A DNA stretch of 64,000 bases from VXNE01 sp965200505 (GTDB taxonomy: Bacteria; Pseudomonadota; Gammaproteobacteria; Pseudomonadales; Azotimanducaceae): NCBI GenBank assembly GCA_965200505.1, contig OZ241343.1:1984001-2048000 (forward strand), written 5' to 3'. Of the stretch, positions 8,488-16,478 are shown one piece after another. A program made the translations under genes and the position numbers. Within the stretch, counting starts at the first letter, position 1. The number at the start of each line of letters is the position of its first letter. The notes beneath the pieces are model-generated. The model was not told the DNA's origin and ran no database searches. It saw only the letters and a program-made list of their open reading frames with translations.

Positions 8488-9087
8488 TTGACGGAGAAGC
8501 CTTGGCTGCCGGATCCAACCGGCGTGGCGCAGTTGCGCACCGGCGGATTCGCCACGCCGAACCGCAAGGTCGCCTTGGTGCTGTTCCTCGCCATCGTGGG
8601 CGTGCTGTTCTTCCTGTTCTTCGCTGCCTACCACATGCGCATCGAGTTCACCACAGACTGGGTGCCGATGCCGGAGCCGCCGCTGTTGTGGGCGAACACC
8701 GCGCTGCTCGGCCTCTGCAGCCTGGCCTTCGAGTGGGCGCGGCAACGCGGCGCCGCCGGCGACGTGCCGGGGCTGCGCACCGCCTTCCTCGTGGCCGGTG
8801 CGCTCACGCTGGCGTTCCTGGTGAGCCAAATCGTGGTGTGGAACCAGCTGGTGGCGCAGGGCTACCTCGCGCAATCCAACCCCGCCAACGGCTTCTTCTA
8901 CATGATTACCGGCGTTCACGGGCTGCACCTGCTCGGCGGGCTCATCGCGTGGGCGCGGGCCGCGAAACGGATGTTCACCGCCGCGGACATCGGCGACGCC
9001 CGCCAGAGCGTGGACCTCTGCGCCATCTACTGGCACTTCCTGCTGTTGATTTGGCTCGGCATGTTCGCCCTGCTCATGAATAGCTGA
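8470..9087 (+). CDS. Heme-copper oxidase subunit III family protein
   Basis: 205 residues from a GTG start placed 8 bp after TTAGGAGG. The protein has five hydrophobic segments. The end NPANGFFYMITGVHGLHLLGG and the last helix CAIYWHFLLLIWLGMFALL are hallmarks of cytochrome c oxidase subunit III. Subunit III is an inner-membrane partner of the catalytic subunit I. At 205 residues it resembles the short bacterial CyoC/NorE-like forms. No subunit I or II gene is in the window, so it is an orphan here. The next gene is the copper ATPase copA, which could supply copper homeostasis for a heme-copper oxidase. The family call is firm; which oxidase it serves is not known. Confidence 0.88.
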   Translation: MGLFAKLTEKPWLPDPTGVAQLRTGGFATPNRKVALVLFLAIVGVLFFLFFAAYHMRIEFTTDWVPMPEPPLLWANTALLGLCSLAFEWARQRGAAGDVPGLRTAFLVAGALTLAFLVSQIVVWNQLVAQGYLAQSNPANGFFYMITGVHGLHLLGGLIAWARAAKRMFTAADIGDARQSVDLCAIYWHFLLLIWLGMFALLMNS

Positions 9088-9121
9088 CCGTCAACGCCAT
9101 GACTGCCGCCGGGGGTTCGCC

Positions 9122-11350
9122 ATGAATGAATCCAGTGCGCCGTTCTTGGCGGGGAGCGACACCGAGCGTGTCGATTTCGACGTTGAAGGCATGACGTGCG
9201 CGATGTGCGCGAGCCGCGTCGAACGGGCGTTGCACGATGTCCCGGGCGTCATTGAAGCGCGGGTGAACTTGGCCTTGGAACGGGCGGACGTGGTGTTCGG
9301 CCGCGAGCAGGCATCCCTCGAAAACTTGCTGGACGCGGTACACCGCGCCGGCTACCACGCGCGGCCCGCCACCGAGGCGTTGGCCGCCCCGCAAGCGCTG
9401 GACCAAGCCCGCCTCGAAGCCGAGCGGCGCACCTTGGTGGTGTCCGCCGTGTTGACGGCGCCGCTGCTCATCAGCATGGGCCTCGCCACGGCGGGCTACG
9501 AAGAGCTGCACGTGATGCCGACCGCCGAGGTGCTGCTGGCGACGCCCATCCAGTTCCTCATCGGCTTGCGCTTCTATCGCGGGGCGTGGAACGCGCTTCG
9601 CGCCGGCGCCGCCAACATGGACGTGCTGGTGGCGCTCGGCACCACCGCTGCGTACTGCTATAGCTGGTACCTGCTGCGCACACTCGGCGAAGAGGCGGAC
9701 GGCCGCCTCTACTTCGAGGCATCTGCCGTCATCATCACCCTCGTGTTGCTCGGCAAGCACTTGGAGAACCGCGCCAAGCGCAGCGCCGCGGCGGCGCTGC
9801 AGGCGCTCCTCGCGCTGCGTCCAGACACCGCTTGCCTGTTGGCCGAAGACGGCACGGAAACCGTGGTGCCGGCGGAGCGGGTGCGGGAGGGAGACTTGGT
9901 GCTGGTGCGTCCGGGCGGTCGGGTGCCGGTGGATGGCGAGGTGGTCGAAGGCGCCAGCGAAGTGGATGAATCCCTCGTAAGCGGCGAAAGCATGCCGGTG
10001 CCAAAGGGCGTTGGCGATGCCGTGACGGGCGGCGCCGTCAACGGCGTCGGCCTCATCAAGGTTCGGGCGACGGCGGTGGGCGAAGCGTCCACCTTGGCGC
10101 GCATCGTGCGCCTCGTCGCGGAGGCACAGGCCGGCAAGGCATCCGTGCAACGTCTGGTGGATCGGGTGAGCGCCGTGTTCGTGCCCAGCGTGCTCGCCTT
10201 CGCCACGCTCACCTTCATCGCTTGGCTGCTCGTGTCCGGCAACTTTGAACAAGCCCTCATCGCGGCGGTGGCCGTGCTGGTCATCGCGTGTCCGTGCGCC
10301 TTGGGCCTCGCCACCCCCACCGCCATCCTCACCGGCACCGGCGCCGCCGCCCAAGCCGGCATCCTCATCCGCGACATCGAGATGCTCGAGAAGGCACACC
10401 GCATCGACGCCATCGTCTTCGACAAGACGGGCACGCTCACGGAAGGGCGGCCGCGTGTGCTCGCGGTGCATGGTGTGCGGGCGGACGCGCAAACCGCATT
10501 GGCGTCCGCCGCCGCGGTGCAGCAGGGCAGCGAGCATCCGCTGGCCAAGGCGATCCTCGCCCGTGCCGCGCAAATTGAGCAGCCGCTGGCGCCAGTGCAG
10601 GGCTTCCAAGCGACGCCCGGCCGTGGCGCCGAAGGTGTGGTGGCCGGCCGCCAAGTCGCCGTCGGCAACGAGCCTTTCGTCAGCGCTCGCGCCGAAGTGG
10701 ACGCCGCCGTGCAGGCGTTGGCGCGAGAGCGCGAAGCGGCCGGTGAAACCGTGGTGTTCGTCGCCGCGGACGATGAACTGCTCGGCGTCATCACCTTGGC
10801 TGACCCGCCGCGGGAACACGCTGCCGCGGCGGTGCGCTTGTTGCACACGCTCAACGTCCAGCCCACCTTGTTGTCCGGCGACGCCGCCGGCGTGGCCGAG
10901 CGCGTTGGGCGCGAACTGGGGCTTGCGACGGCGCAGGGTGGCATGGCGCCGGAAGCGAAGGCGCAGGCGGTGCGCGAAATGGTGGCGGCCGGCCATGTGG
11001 TGGGCATGGTGGGCGACGGCGTGAATGACGCCCCGGCGCTGGCCGCCGCGGACGTTGGCATCGCCATGGGCAGCGGCACGGACATTGCCATGGCCACCGC
11101 CGGCGTCACGCTGATGCGGCCAGACCCGCGTTTGGTCGCCGGCGCCGTGGCCGCCAGCCGGGCGACCTTCCGCAAGATCCGCCAGAACCTGTTCTGGGCC
11201 TTCGTTTACAACGTGGTGTGCATCCCGCTGGCCGCCATCGGTTATCTGAGCCCCACGCTGGCGGCGGCGGCGATGGCGCTGAGCAGCGTGAGCGTGGTGT
11301 GCAATTCGCTGCTGCTGCGCGGCTGGCGGCCGAACTTGGCGAGCGCTTGA
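9122..11350 (+). CDS. copA: Copper-exporting P1B-type ATPase
   Basis: 742 residues. One N-terminal heavy-metal-associated domain carries GMTCAMCAS (Cys26 and Cys29). The intramembrane metal site CPC is near residues 390-392, the phosphorylation motif DKTGTLTEG starts near residue 434, the nucleotide-binding HPLAKAI follows, and the hinge GDGVNDAPALAAADVGIAMG is near residue 630. This set defines Cu(I)-translocating ATPases of the inner membrane, which pump Cu+ out of the cytoplasm. The length is slightly below two-HMA forms, as expected for a single HMA domain. It lies 34 bp after the oxidase subunit III gene and could be cotranscribed. No CueR box was recognised upstream. Confidence 0.95.
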   Translation: MNESSAPFLAGSDTERVDFDVEGMTCAMCASRVERALHDVPGVIEARVNLALERADVVFGREQASLENLLDAVHRAGYHARPATEALAAPQALDQARLEAERRTLVVSAVLTAPLLISMGLATAGYEELHVMPTAEVLLATPIQFLIGLRFYRGAWNALRAGAANMDVLVALGTTAAYCYSWYLLRTLGEEADGRLYFEASAVIITLVLLGKHLENRAKRSAAAALQALLALRPDTACLLAEDGTETVVPAERVREGDLVLVRPGGRVPVDGEVVEGASEVDESLVSGESMPVPKGVGDAVTGGAVNGVGLIKVRATAVGEASTLARIVRLVAEAQAGKASVQRLVDRVSAVFVPSVLAFATLTFIAWLLVSGNFEQALIAAVAVLVIACPCALGLATPTAILTGTGAAAQAGILIRDIEMLEKAHRIDAIVFDKTGTLTEGRPRVLAVHGVRADAQTALASAAAVQQGSEHPLAKAILARAAQIEQPLAPVQGFQATPGRGAEGVVAGRQVAVGNEPFVSARAEVDAAVQALAREREAAGETVVFVAADDELLGVITLADPPREHAAAAVRLLHTLNVQPTLLSGDAAGVAERVGRELGLATAQGGMAPEAKAQAVREMVAAGHVVGMVGDGVNDAPALAAADVGIAMGSGTDIAMATAGVTLMRPDPRLVAGAVAASRATFRKIRQNLFWAFVYNVVCIPLAAIGYLSPTLAAAAMALSSVSVVCNSLLLRGWRPNLASA

Positions 11351-11365
11351 ATTGGGCGGCAGCCC

Positions 11366-12304
11366 CTAGGATTTGGCCGGCGGGTCAATCGACGCCAGCG
11401 CCGCCGCCATCGCGTCCTTGCCTTCCTCCGCAGCCCAAGCGCGGGCGATGCCGGCGAGTGTCATGGCGAGCGCCACCGGCATCTCGAACATCATGTGGTG
11501 GTGGGTGGTGGGCAGCGTGATGATGGGCAGTTGGCCGGCCGTGATCGCCGCCATGTGGTCGCCGAACAGCGCGCCTTCGTCCTCGGTGTGTTCGCCTAGG
11601 ATGACGGCGCTTCGGCACTTCAGCGCGGCGAACTTGTCCAGCTGGTCTGGCCCCATCTCCAGATGGTCGTACACCGTCGGGTCGAACTTCCAAGTCCAGC
11701 CGCCTTCCACGGGCCGCAGGGATTGCCGCCCCACGTGATCGACCACCGCCGGATGGGCGATGGGTTGCTCGGGCACCAGCCGAAACCGCTGCAGCGCGGC
11801 CTCCAAGCTGGGATAGACCCGGGTGCTGCGCGGACCCTTGGCGCCGGTGCGGGCGCGGGCGCCCCATTCGTGGTAGCGGGAGCGATCCGGCAGGGTGTAA
11901 TCCAGGAAGATGGCGCCGGCCAGCTCGGCGCCGTAGCGATGCGCCGCCTCCAACACCACGTAACCGCCGAAGCTGTGCCCCACGACGATGGGCCGCTCGC
12001 CAAGCCCCGCGGCTTGGCACACCCGCCACGTCTCATCCGCGAAATCGCCGCCCGTGTAGCGTTCCCGCCAACCGCTGTCGCCGCTGCCGGAGAGGTCGAA
12101 CGCCGCCACCCGGCAGGTGTCCGCCAGAAACGGCGCCACGAAACGCCACCACTCGAGGTGGGCGTTGGTGCCGTGAACGAGCACCACGCCGGGGCCATCG
12201 CGGCCCCACGCCTCGAAGTGGATGGCCGCGCCGCCCACGTCCACGCTGCCAACCTCCGACGGCGCATCCAAGGCGCGGCGGAACCACCAAGGGGTGCTAT
12301 CCAT
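11366..12304 (-). CDS. Alpha/beta hydrolase
   Basis: 312 residues from ATG at 12304 (MDSTPWWFRRAL); an upstream in-frame ATG at 12340 is less likely because it lies deep in the preceding gene. The oxyanion motif VLVHGTNAH, the nucleophile elbow GHSFGGY and a late TTHHHMMFEM histidine cluster give the catalytic Ser and His of the alpha/beta hydrolase fold. The start overlaps the end of the WecA-like gene by 8 bp, which suggests coupled translation in a three-gene surface-sugar operon. The substrate is unknown. It converges on copA with a 15-bp gap. Confidence 0.85.
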   Translation of the reverse strand: MDSTPWWFRRALDAPSEVGSVDVGGAAIHFEAWGRDGPGVVLVHGTNAHLEWWRFVAPFLADTCRVAAFDLSGSGDSGWRERYTGGDFADETWRVCQAAGLGERPIVVGHSFGGYVVLEAAHRYGAELAGAIFLDYTLPDRSRYHEWGARARTGAKGPRSTRVYPSLEAALQRFRLVPEQPIAHPAVVDHVGRQSLRPVEGGWTWKFDPTVYDHLEMGPDQLDKFAALKCRSAVILGEHTEDEGALFGDHMAAITAGQLPIITLPTTHHHMMFEMPVALAMTLAGIARAWAAEEGKDAMAAALASIDPPAKS

Positions 12305-13259
12305 GTGGCGTATCGTCGGGCAGCCCGGCTCGGAAAGCAATGCAGGCGGCCAAGCACGGCGCCGCGGCCAGCGCCAACCACAGCGGTGCCAGTTCGAGGA
12401 AGCGGCCGTTCAGCGCGGCGAGCGGCGCGAACCAGACGAAGCTCAACGCCAAGAGCGCCAGGGTGACGCGCCCGTGGCCGAAGCGCCGCGCCAGCTTCTG
12501 ATAGGCGTGGCTGCGATGCGCCGACGCCACCCGCTGCCCCGTCAAGCAACGCGCCAGCAGGGTGTAGCTGGCATCCACCCAGAACGCGGCGAGCAGGATG
12601 GCGCTCGTCACCCACGGCAAGCCATCCGAGAAGCCCAGCCCGAGCGCGATGGCGCCGATCACGAAGCCCAGGAAGTAGCTGCCGACATCGCCCATGATGA
12701 TCTTCGCCGGCGGCCAGTTGAGGCACAGGAAGCCCATGCATGCGGCCGCCAGCAAGCCGAGTGCCGGCGCCAAGCCGCCTGGTTCGCCGAACCACAGTGC
12801 GCCGAGGCAGAACAACACCGCCTGTGACGCGGCGAGGCCATCGATGCCGTCCATGAAGTTGTACAGATTCACGAACCATGCGAGGGCCACCGTGAGCGCC
12901 GCGCCGACGATCAGGCCGGTCTCCCCCAACGCGGCCACCAACGCGCCCGCCACGATGAGATGCGCCGTGAGGCGCAACGCCGCGGACAGGTCTCGCAGGT
13001 CATCCACCAAGCCCACCAGCGCAAGGGCCAGCGCGCCGCCGGCGAGGGCCACGGCAAACGCGCCACCGGGCGGGGCGCTCCAGATGAGCCACGCCGCCAC
13101 CGGCGCCACGAAGCCAATGCCGCCGATTCCGGCCACGGGCGCCGCATGGGAGCTGCGGGCGTTCGGCACGGCGACGATGCGCCGCCGCCACGCCAGCCGG
13201 CGTGTGGCCTCGGTGAGGGCAAGCGCGGCCACGAAGCCGGCCACGGCCAAGCCCAGCAT
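12297..13259 (-). CDS. Glycosyltransferase family 4, WecA/WbpL-like undecaprenyl-phosphate sugar-phosphate transferase
   Basis: 320 residues. ATG at 13259 overlaps the epimerase stop as TGATG and gives the expected N-terminus MLGLAVAGFVAALALTEATR with a first helix; ATG at 13286 is an alternative. Family motifs are present: VPNARSSHAAPV, LVGLVDDLRDLS (first Asp pair), NLYNFMDGIDGLA (catalytic region), GDVGSYFLGF and a cytoplasmic HRSHAYQKL. There are about ten membrane helices. Such enzymes transfer a UDP-sugar phosphate to undecaprenyl phosphate to start O-antigen or capsule assembly. The paired epimerase upstream fits the wbpV-wbpL arrangement of Pseudomonas. The sugar specificity cannot be read from the sequence. 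Confidence 0.88.
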   Translation of the reverse strand: MLGLAVAGFVAALALTEATRRLAWRRRIVAVPNARSSHAAPVAGIGGIGFVAPVAAWLIWSAPPGGAFAVALAGGALALALVGLVDDLRDLSAALRLTAHLIVAGALVAALGETGLIVGAALTVALAWFVNLYNFMDGIDGLAASQAVLFCLGALWFGEPGGLAPALGLLAAACMGFLCLNWPPAKIIMGDVGSYFLGFVIGAIALGLGFSDGLPWVTSAILLAAFWVDASYTLLARCLTGQRVASAHRSHAYQKLARRFGHGRVTLALLALSFVWFAPLAALNGRFLELAPLWLALAAAPCLAACIAFRAGLPDDTPHG

Positions 13260-14155
13260 CAACGCGGCTGGCTGGTCAGATACCATCGCGCCGTTTCCGC
13301 CAACGCCTCCGCCACGCTTTGCGGCGCCCGCCATTGCAGGGAGCGCCGTGCCGCGCCATCGTCCAACAGGAACGGCTCAAGCAACGTCGTCATGCGCCGG
13401 CGCTGCCCGGCCAAGTCAGCGGCGCCGAGCAGCCAAGGCCGCGGCACCGCGGGCAGCAGCACACGCCGGTGCATGACGCTCGCCAAGCGCTCGACGAGCT
13501 CGCGCGCGCTCAACGCCTCGCCATCCGTCACATGCCATGCGGCGCAGCCCTCCAACCGCGGCGCCAGCAGTTGCAGGAAGCGGCACAGGTTGTGGGCGGA
13601 CACCATGCTGCGCGGGGCCGTCGCGGCGCCAAGGGGCAGCACCGGCCAGCGCTTGATGGCGCCCAACAAGGTGCGAAAGCCGGCCTTCACGCCGGCGCCG
13701 TACACCAGCGGCGGGCGCACGATGGCCAAGGGCAGCCTGCAACGGGCGTGTACTTCACGCAACGCACCCTCGGCCAAGTGCTTGGATTCGGCGTAGATGC
13801 CTTGCGGCGCGTGAGGCGCGTCTTCGGCCAGCGGCGCCGCGCTGGCATCGCCAAAGACCTTGGCGGACGACACGAACACGAACCCCAGCGCCCCGTTCGC
13901 CGCCGCCGCCCGATACTCGCGCACGGCGAGGTCTCGGTTGACGCTCAGCCACGCATCGTGGTGGCTGGCCGCCGCCGGCCGATGCGCCAGTGCCGCGAGG
14001 TGGAAGACCACGCGGCCGGCATAGGGAGGCGTGCCGTCATTCATGGCCGGCCGCCGCGCACTCACGGCCCAACCGTCACTGGCCAACATGGTGTGGAGGT
14101 GCCCGCCAATGAAGCCGGACGCGCCGTTTATCAACGCCCGCAAGGCGCTCCCCAC
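13259..14155 (-). CDS. NAD-dependent sugar-nucleotide epimerase/dehydratase (SDR family)
   Basis: About 298 residues from a GTG at 14155 just before the Rossmann motif (LRALINGASGFIGGHL); the open frame extends to 14242, so the start is uncertain. Extended SDR features are the GxxGxxG dinucleotide motif, VVFHLAALAHR, the Ser region FVFVSSAKVFGD, and the YAESK Tyr/Lys catalytic pair. RPPLVYGAGVKAGF is the substrate-side loop typical of WbpV/UDP-GlcNAc 4-epimerase-like proteins. It is the first gene of a three-gene operon with the WecA-like transferase and the hydrolase. Its likely role is making the sugar that the transferase loads onto lipid carrier. Confidence 0.83.
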   Translation of the reverse strand: MGSALRALINGASGFIGGHLHTMLASDGWAVSARRPAMNDGTPPYAGRVVFHLAALAHRPAAASHHDAWLSVNRDLAVREYRAAAANGALGFVFVSSAKVFGDASAAPLAEDAPHAPQGIYAESKHLAEGALREVHARCRLPLAIVRPPLVYGAGVKAGFRTLLGAIKRWPVLPLGAATAPRSMVSAHNLCRFLQLLAPRLEGCAAWHVTDGEALSARELVERLASVMHRRVLLPAVPRPWLLGAADLAGQRRRMTTLLEPFLLDDGAARRSLQWRAPQSVAEALAETARWYLTSQPR

Positions 14156-14314
14156 CCCATCGTTGGCCTTGGTGCCAAGGAAGCCAAGGCTAGCATGGGG
14201 CAGCGCGGGCGAATGTGGCCAAAGCCAGCGGTGTGGTCGCACCTGTCATCGCGTCGAACGATGGCGAAGGCGCAATCCGAACGTACAGCGTCGCGTTTCG
14301 ACGGTTTTGCGAGG

Positions 14315-14344
14315 TTGACGGGGGGGGGGGGGGGGCCATAGTAT
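14315..14344 (+). promoter_or_regulatory. Promoter of NHLP gene 1 with a G16 tract in the spacer
   Basis: TTGACG (14315-14320) and TAGTAT (14339-14344) are separated by 18 nt. A run of 16 G covers 14320-14335, so the tract fills most of the spacer. A change in tract length would change spacer length around the 17-nt optimum and hence promoter strength. Confidence 0.65.
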
Positions 14345-14393
14345 CAGTGTTCGGTGCAGCATCAGCATCGCCACCATTTGTAAGGAGACAGCC

Positions 14394-14714
14394 ATGCAAC
14401 GAACCCAAGAAGAGATGCGGCAGGAACTGCTGGGCAGGGCCGCCGAGGACGATGCCTTTCGGACGCGGCTCATCGAGGATCCCAAGTCCGCGATCAAGGA
14501 GGCACTGGACGTGGACCTGCCGGACACGGTGACGGTGCAAGTCCATGAGGATTCGGCATTGTCGGCGCACCTCGTGCTGCCGCCAAGCTCCGCCCTCAGC
14601 GACCAGGACCTTGAAGCCATCGCCGCCGGCCATACCGAGGAGGACTATGGCTGGTACTCGGCCCCGCTGGAACCGCACACCCACTACGAGGGCGGTCCGG
14701 TTCATGGGGGGTAG
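14394..14714 (+). CDS. NHLP leader-type RiPP precursor (copy 1)
   Basis: 106 residues from ATG after TAAGGAGA. The N-terminal ~78 residues are a nitrile-hydratase-alpha-like leader: TQEEMRQELLGRAAEDDAFR, a DPKSAIKEAL helix, VTVQVHEDSALSAHLVLPP, and DLEAIAAGH where cleavage is expected after the small residues. The short tail is rich in His, Tyr, Trp, Gly and Pro (it ends PHTHYEGGPVHGG) and has no cysteine. NHLP leaders direct processing of proteusin-type peptides, and tails without Cys are unusual for them. No modification enzyme or exporter lies nearby. The His-rich tail might bind metal (inference). A free-standing NHLP-like protein with another role is the alternative. Confidence 0.8.
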   Translation: MQRTQEEMRQELLGRAAEDDAFRTRLIEDPKSAIKEALDVDLPDTVTVQVHEDSALSAHLVLPPSSALSDQDLEAIAAGHTEEDYGWYSAPLEPHTHYEGGPVHGG

Positions 14715-14870
14715 TGTTCCGGATTGAATCAACGGTGCGGACACGCGCCCACGCAGCGGCGACGTGCGTGGGTGCAGTGTCCGAACCTGCCCGCTCCATC
14801 GCCGTTTCGCGTCGAACGGTGGCGAGGCGCAATCCGAACGAAGAGCGTCGCGTTTGACGGTTTTTGCGAG

Positions 14871-14898
14871 GTTGACAGGGGGGGGGGGGCCATAGTAT
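14871..14898 (+). promoter_or_regulatory. Promoter of NHLP gene 2 with a G13 tract in the spacer
   Basis: A perfect TTGACA (14871-14876) and TAGTAT (14893-14898) are separated by 16 nt, of which 13 are G (14877-14889). The same element in the first copy has 16 G and an 18-nt spacer, so the two duplicates show the expected signature of slippage. Confidence 0.68.
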
Positions 14899-14946
14899 CA
14901 ATGTTCGGTGCAGCATCAGCATCGCCACAACTGTAAGGAGACAGCC

Positions 14947-15270
14947 ATGCAACGAACCCAAGAAGAGATGCGGCAGGAACTGCTGGGCAAGGCCGCCGCG
15001 GACGATGCCTTTCGGGCGCGGCTCATCGAGGATCCCAAGGCCGCGATCAAGGAGGCACTGGATGTGGACCTGCCGGACACGGTGACGGTGCATGTCCACG
15101 AGGATTCGGCAATGTCGGCGCACCTCGTGCTGCCGCCAACCGCCGCCCTCGGTGACGCGGACCTTGAAGCCATCGCCGCCGGCCATACCCATGAAGAACT
15201 TGGCTTCGGCTGGTACAGGTCCCCGACGGGACCGCACACCCACTACGAGGGCGGCCCAGTTCACGGGTAG
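14947..15270 (+). CDS. NHLP leader-type RiPP precursor (copy 2)
   Basis: 107 residues, a close paralogue of the gene at 14394 with the same TAAGGAGA ribosome-binding site. The leader region is nearly identical (MRQELLGKAAADDAFRARLI, DPKAAIKEAL, LVLPPTAALGD) and ends in DLEAIAAGH. The tail differs most just after the expected cleavage site (THEELGFGWYRSPTG) and then returns to the same PHTHYEGGPVHG ending. Variation at the core start with a fixed end suggests that the last dozen residues matter. There is no Cys in the tail and no maturase in the window. Confidence 0.8.
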   Translation: MQRTQEEMRQELLGKAAADDAFRARLIEDPKAAIKEALDVDLPDTVTVHVHEDSAMSAHLVLPPTAALGDADLEAIAAGHTHEELGFGWYRSPTGPHTHYEGGPVHG

Positions 15271-15319
15271 TGTTCCCAGATTGAATTGACGCTGCGGACA
15301 CGCGCCGCGGAGGCGTCCG

Positions 15320-15360
15320 AACCTGCCCGCCAAGCCGCTTAAGGGCTTGGCGGGCAGGTT
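15320..15360. repeat. Perfect 17-bp inverted repeat (hairpin) after NHLP gene 2
   Basis: Arms 15320-15336 and 15344-15360 are perfectly complementary with a 7-nt loop. No T run follows on the plus strand, so it is not a standard intrinsic terminator. It lies 50 bp after the NHLP stop and could stabilise or end that transcript. Confidence 0.6.
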
Positions 15361-15793
15361 CACCCCTTCCCGATGTGGGCCATGGGCTGCTTCCTCTACA
15401 ATGGGTGGGCCGGAGGAGGTAGGCCGGGTAACTCGTCATCCCGGTAGAAGGCTTTCCCGCGGGAGCGGGTTAAAGTGGACTGCATCGAGGGTCGCGTCTC
15501 GTCCGCCTCCGGCGCTCAATCCAACGTCCCCCAAATCAGTCCGTGGCGCGGCTGACCGGATCGCCGGCTCACCCCGCACCGGGCCTTGACGGAGCGATTG
15601 GGGGACGCATCATGCGTCTTGAGCCGGTGTCCCAGTAAGCCAGCGGTGAGGCGGCGGCGACGCGGCCAATGTAGTGGGAAATTGACGGCGCCCCACCACC
15701 GGCTCAGCCCCTTTCGCCCTTCCTATACAACAAGTGCCCTTTGCGTTGCACAAGGTTCTCTCGGCGCAAGTGGGCGCTGTGTGCCCGAACCCG

Positions 15794-15822
15794 CCCGCCA
15801 AGCCGCTTAGGGGCTTGGCGGG
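15794..15822. repeat. Second copy of the hairpin arms
   Basis: Arms 15794-15804 and 15812-15822 repeat the core of the 15320-15360 hairpin with a similar 7-nt loop. Flanking bases are also similar, so the two are probably copies of one element. Confidence 0.55.
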
Positions 15823-15901
15823 CTGCTCGACCGCTTCCCAGCGAGTGCCGCAACCAGATGCCGCTTCACAGAGGCACCCGGCCACGGCACCGCTCGGGCG
15901 C

Positions 15902-16186
15902 TCACTCGGCGACTTTGATGCGCGCCTCGTTTTTCGCCACGGTCGCCTCGCCGATGCCGCGCACCTTGGTCAGGTCGTAGATGTCTTCGAACCGGCCATG
16001 CTCCTCCCGATAGCGGACGATGGCTTGGGCTTTCGACATCCCCACGCCCACCAGCATGTTGGCGATGGCTTCGGCATCCGCGGTGTTCACGTCCACGGTG
16101 CCCTGCTCGGCGGCTTGGCCGTTTGCCGCCAGAGCCACCGCGAGCGCCACGGCCGCCAACGGCCGTGCCAGAAATGCAGCTTTCAT
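15902..16186 (-). CDS. ComEA-like helix-hairpin-helix protein, secreted
   Basis: 94 residues from ATG at 16186 after GGGAGGGGAGACGA. A signal peptide (MKAAFLARPLAAVALAVALA... then AEQG) is followed by VDVNTADAEAIANML, SKAQAIVRYREEHGRF and LTKVRGIGEATVAKN, the two helix-hairpin-helix repeats of small ComEA proteins. Such periplasmic proteins bind double-stranded DNA during uptake, though many gammaproteobacterial copies have no shown role. The protein has no membrane anchor besides the cleavable signal. No other competence gene is nearby. It faces away from nhaD across a 292-bp gap. Confidence 0.88.
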   Translation of the reverse strand: MKAAFLARPLAAVALAVALAANGQAAEQGTVDVNTADAEAIANMLVGVGMSKAQAIVRYREEHGRFEDIYDLTKVRGIGEATVAKNEARIKVAE

Positions 16187-16478
16187 TCGTCTCCCCTCCC
16201 TACCGAGCAAATTGGAAGGCCAGCCTAGCGAAGCGTGGCAACACTTCCTGTGGGCTGCATCCGCAAAGTGCGTGAGCCGCTGCCGCCGCGTGCTGTGAGC
16301 CATTGGCCACCGGCGCCGTGGGAGGATGCCGGCGCCGCCCGCCACCCGCCACCGCGGCGAAACGGCATTGGCCTAACGGCGGTGCCTTTGGCAAACTTGT
16401 AGGTGCGTTCGCTCGCCAAGCCGCACGGGAGCGACGGCACACGAAGCCCACCGGCGCGGCGTTGCAGCAAGGAAAAGC

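Larger units (their letters stand above)
14250..15272 (+). repeat. Tandem duplication of promoter plus NHLP gene
   Basis: Bases ~14250-14716 and ~14808-15272 are two direct copies of one unit: upstream region, G-tract promoter, TAAGGAGA ribosome-binding site, NHLP gene and the first bases after the stop. The coding parts differ at scattered positions and by small indels near the C-terminus. The G tracts differ in length (16 and 13), as do the -35 hexamers. Confidence 0.85.
15271..15901. other. 631-bp intergenic stretch with several strong inverted repeats
   Basis: No convincing gene. A possible -10 TACAAT sits near 15397. A perfect 17-bp stem with a 7-nt loop occupies 15320-15360. A shorter version with the same arms (11-bp stem) recurs at 15794-15822. 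Between them are an imperfect long hairpin (arms 15525-15544 and 15589-15607) and a 10-bp arm pair (15620-15629 with 15697-15706). The pattern could be a structured RNA, a non-autonomous mobile element, or stacked terminators. RNase P, tmRNA, 6S and SRP signatures were looked for and not seen. Confidence 0.5.

Noticed and set aside
9074..10996. Long minus-strand frames across copA
   Set aside because: They have shadow composition (His/Arg-rich) and no motifs; copA explains the region.
14190..15363. Minus-strand frames opposite the NHLP genes
   Set aside because: They duplicate because the region is duplicated, and they lack start signals and recognisable domains.
15271..15901. RNase P, tmRNA, 6S, SRP or cobalamin riboswitch
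   Set aside because: Conserved cores of these RNAs were not found on either strand.
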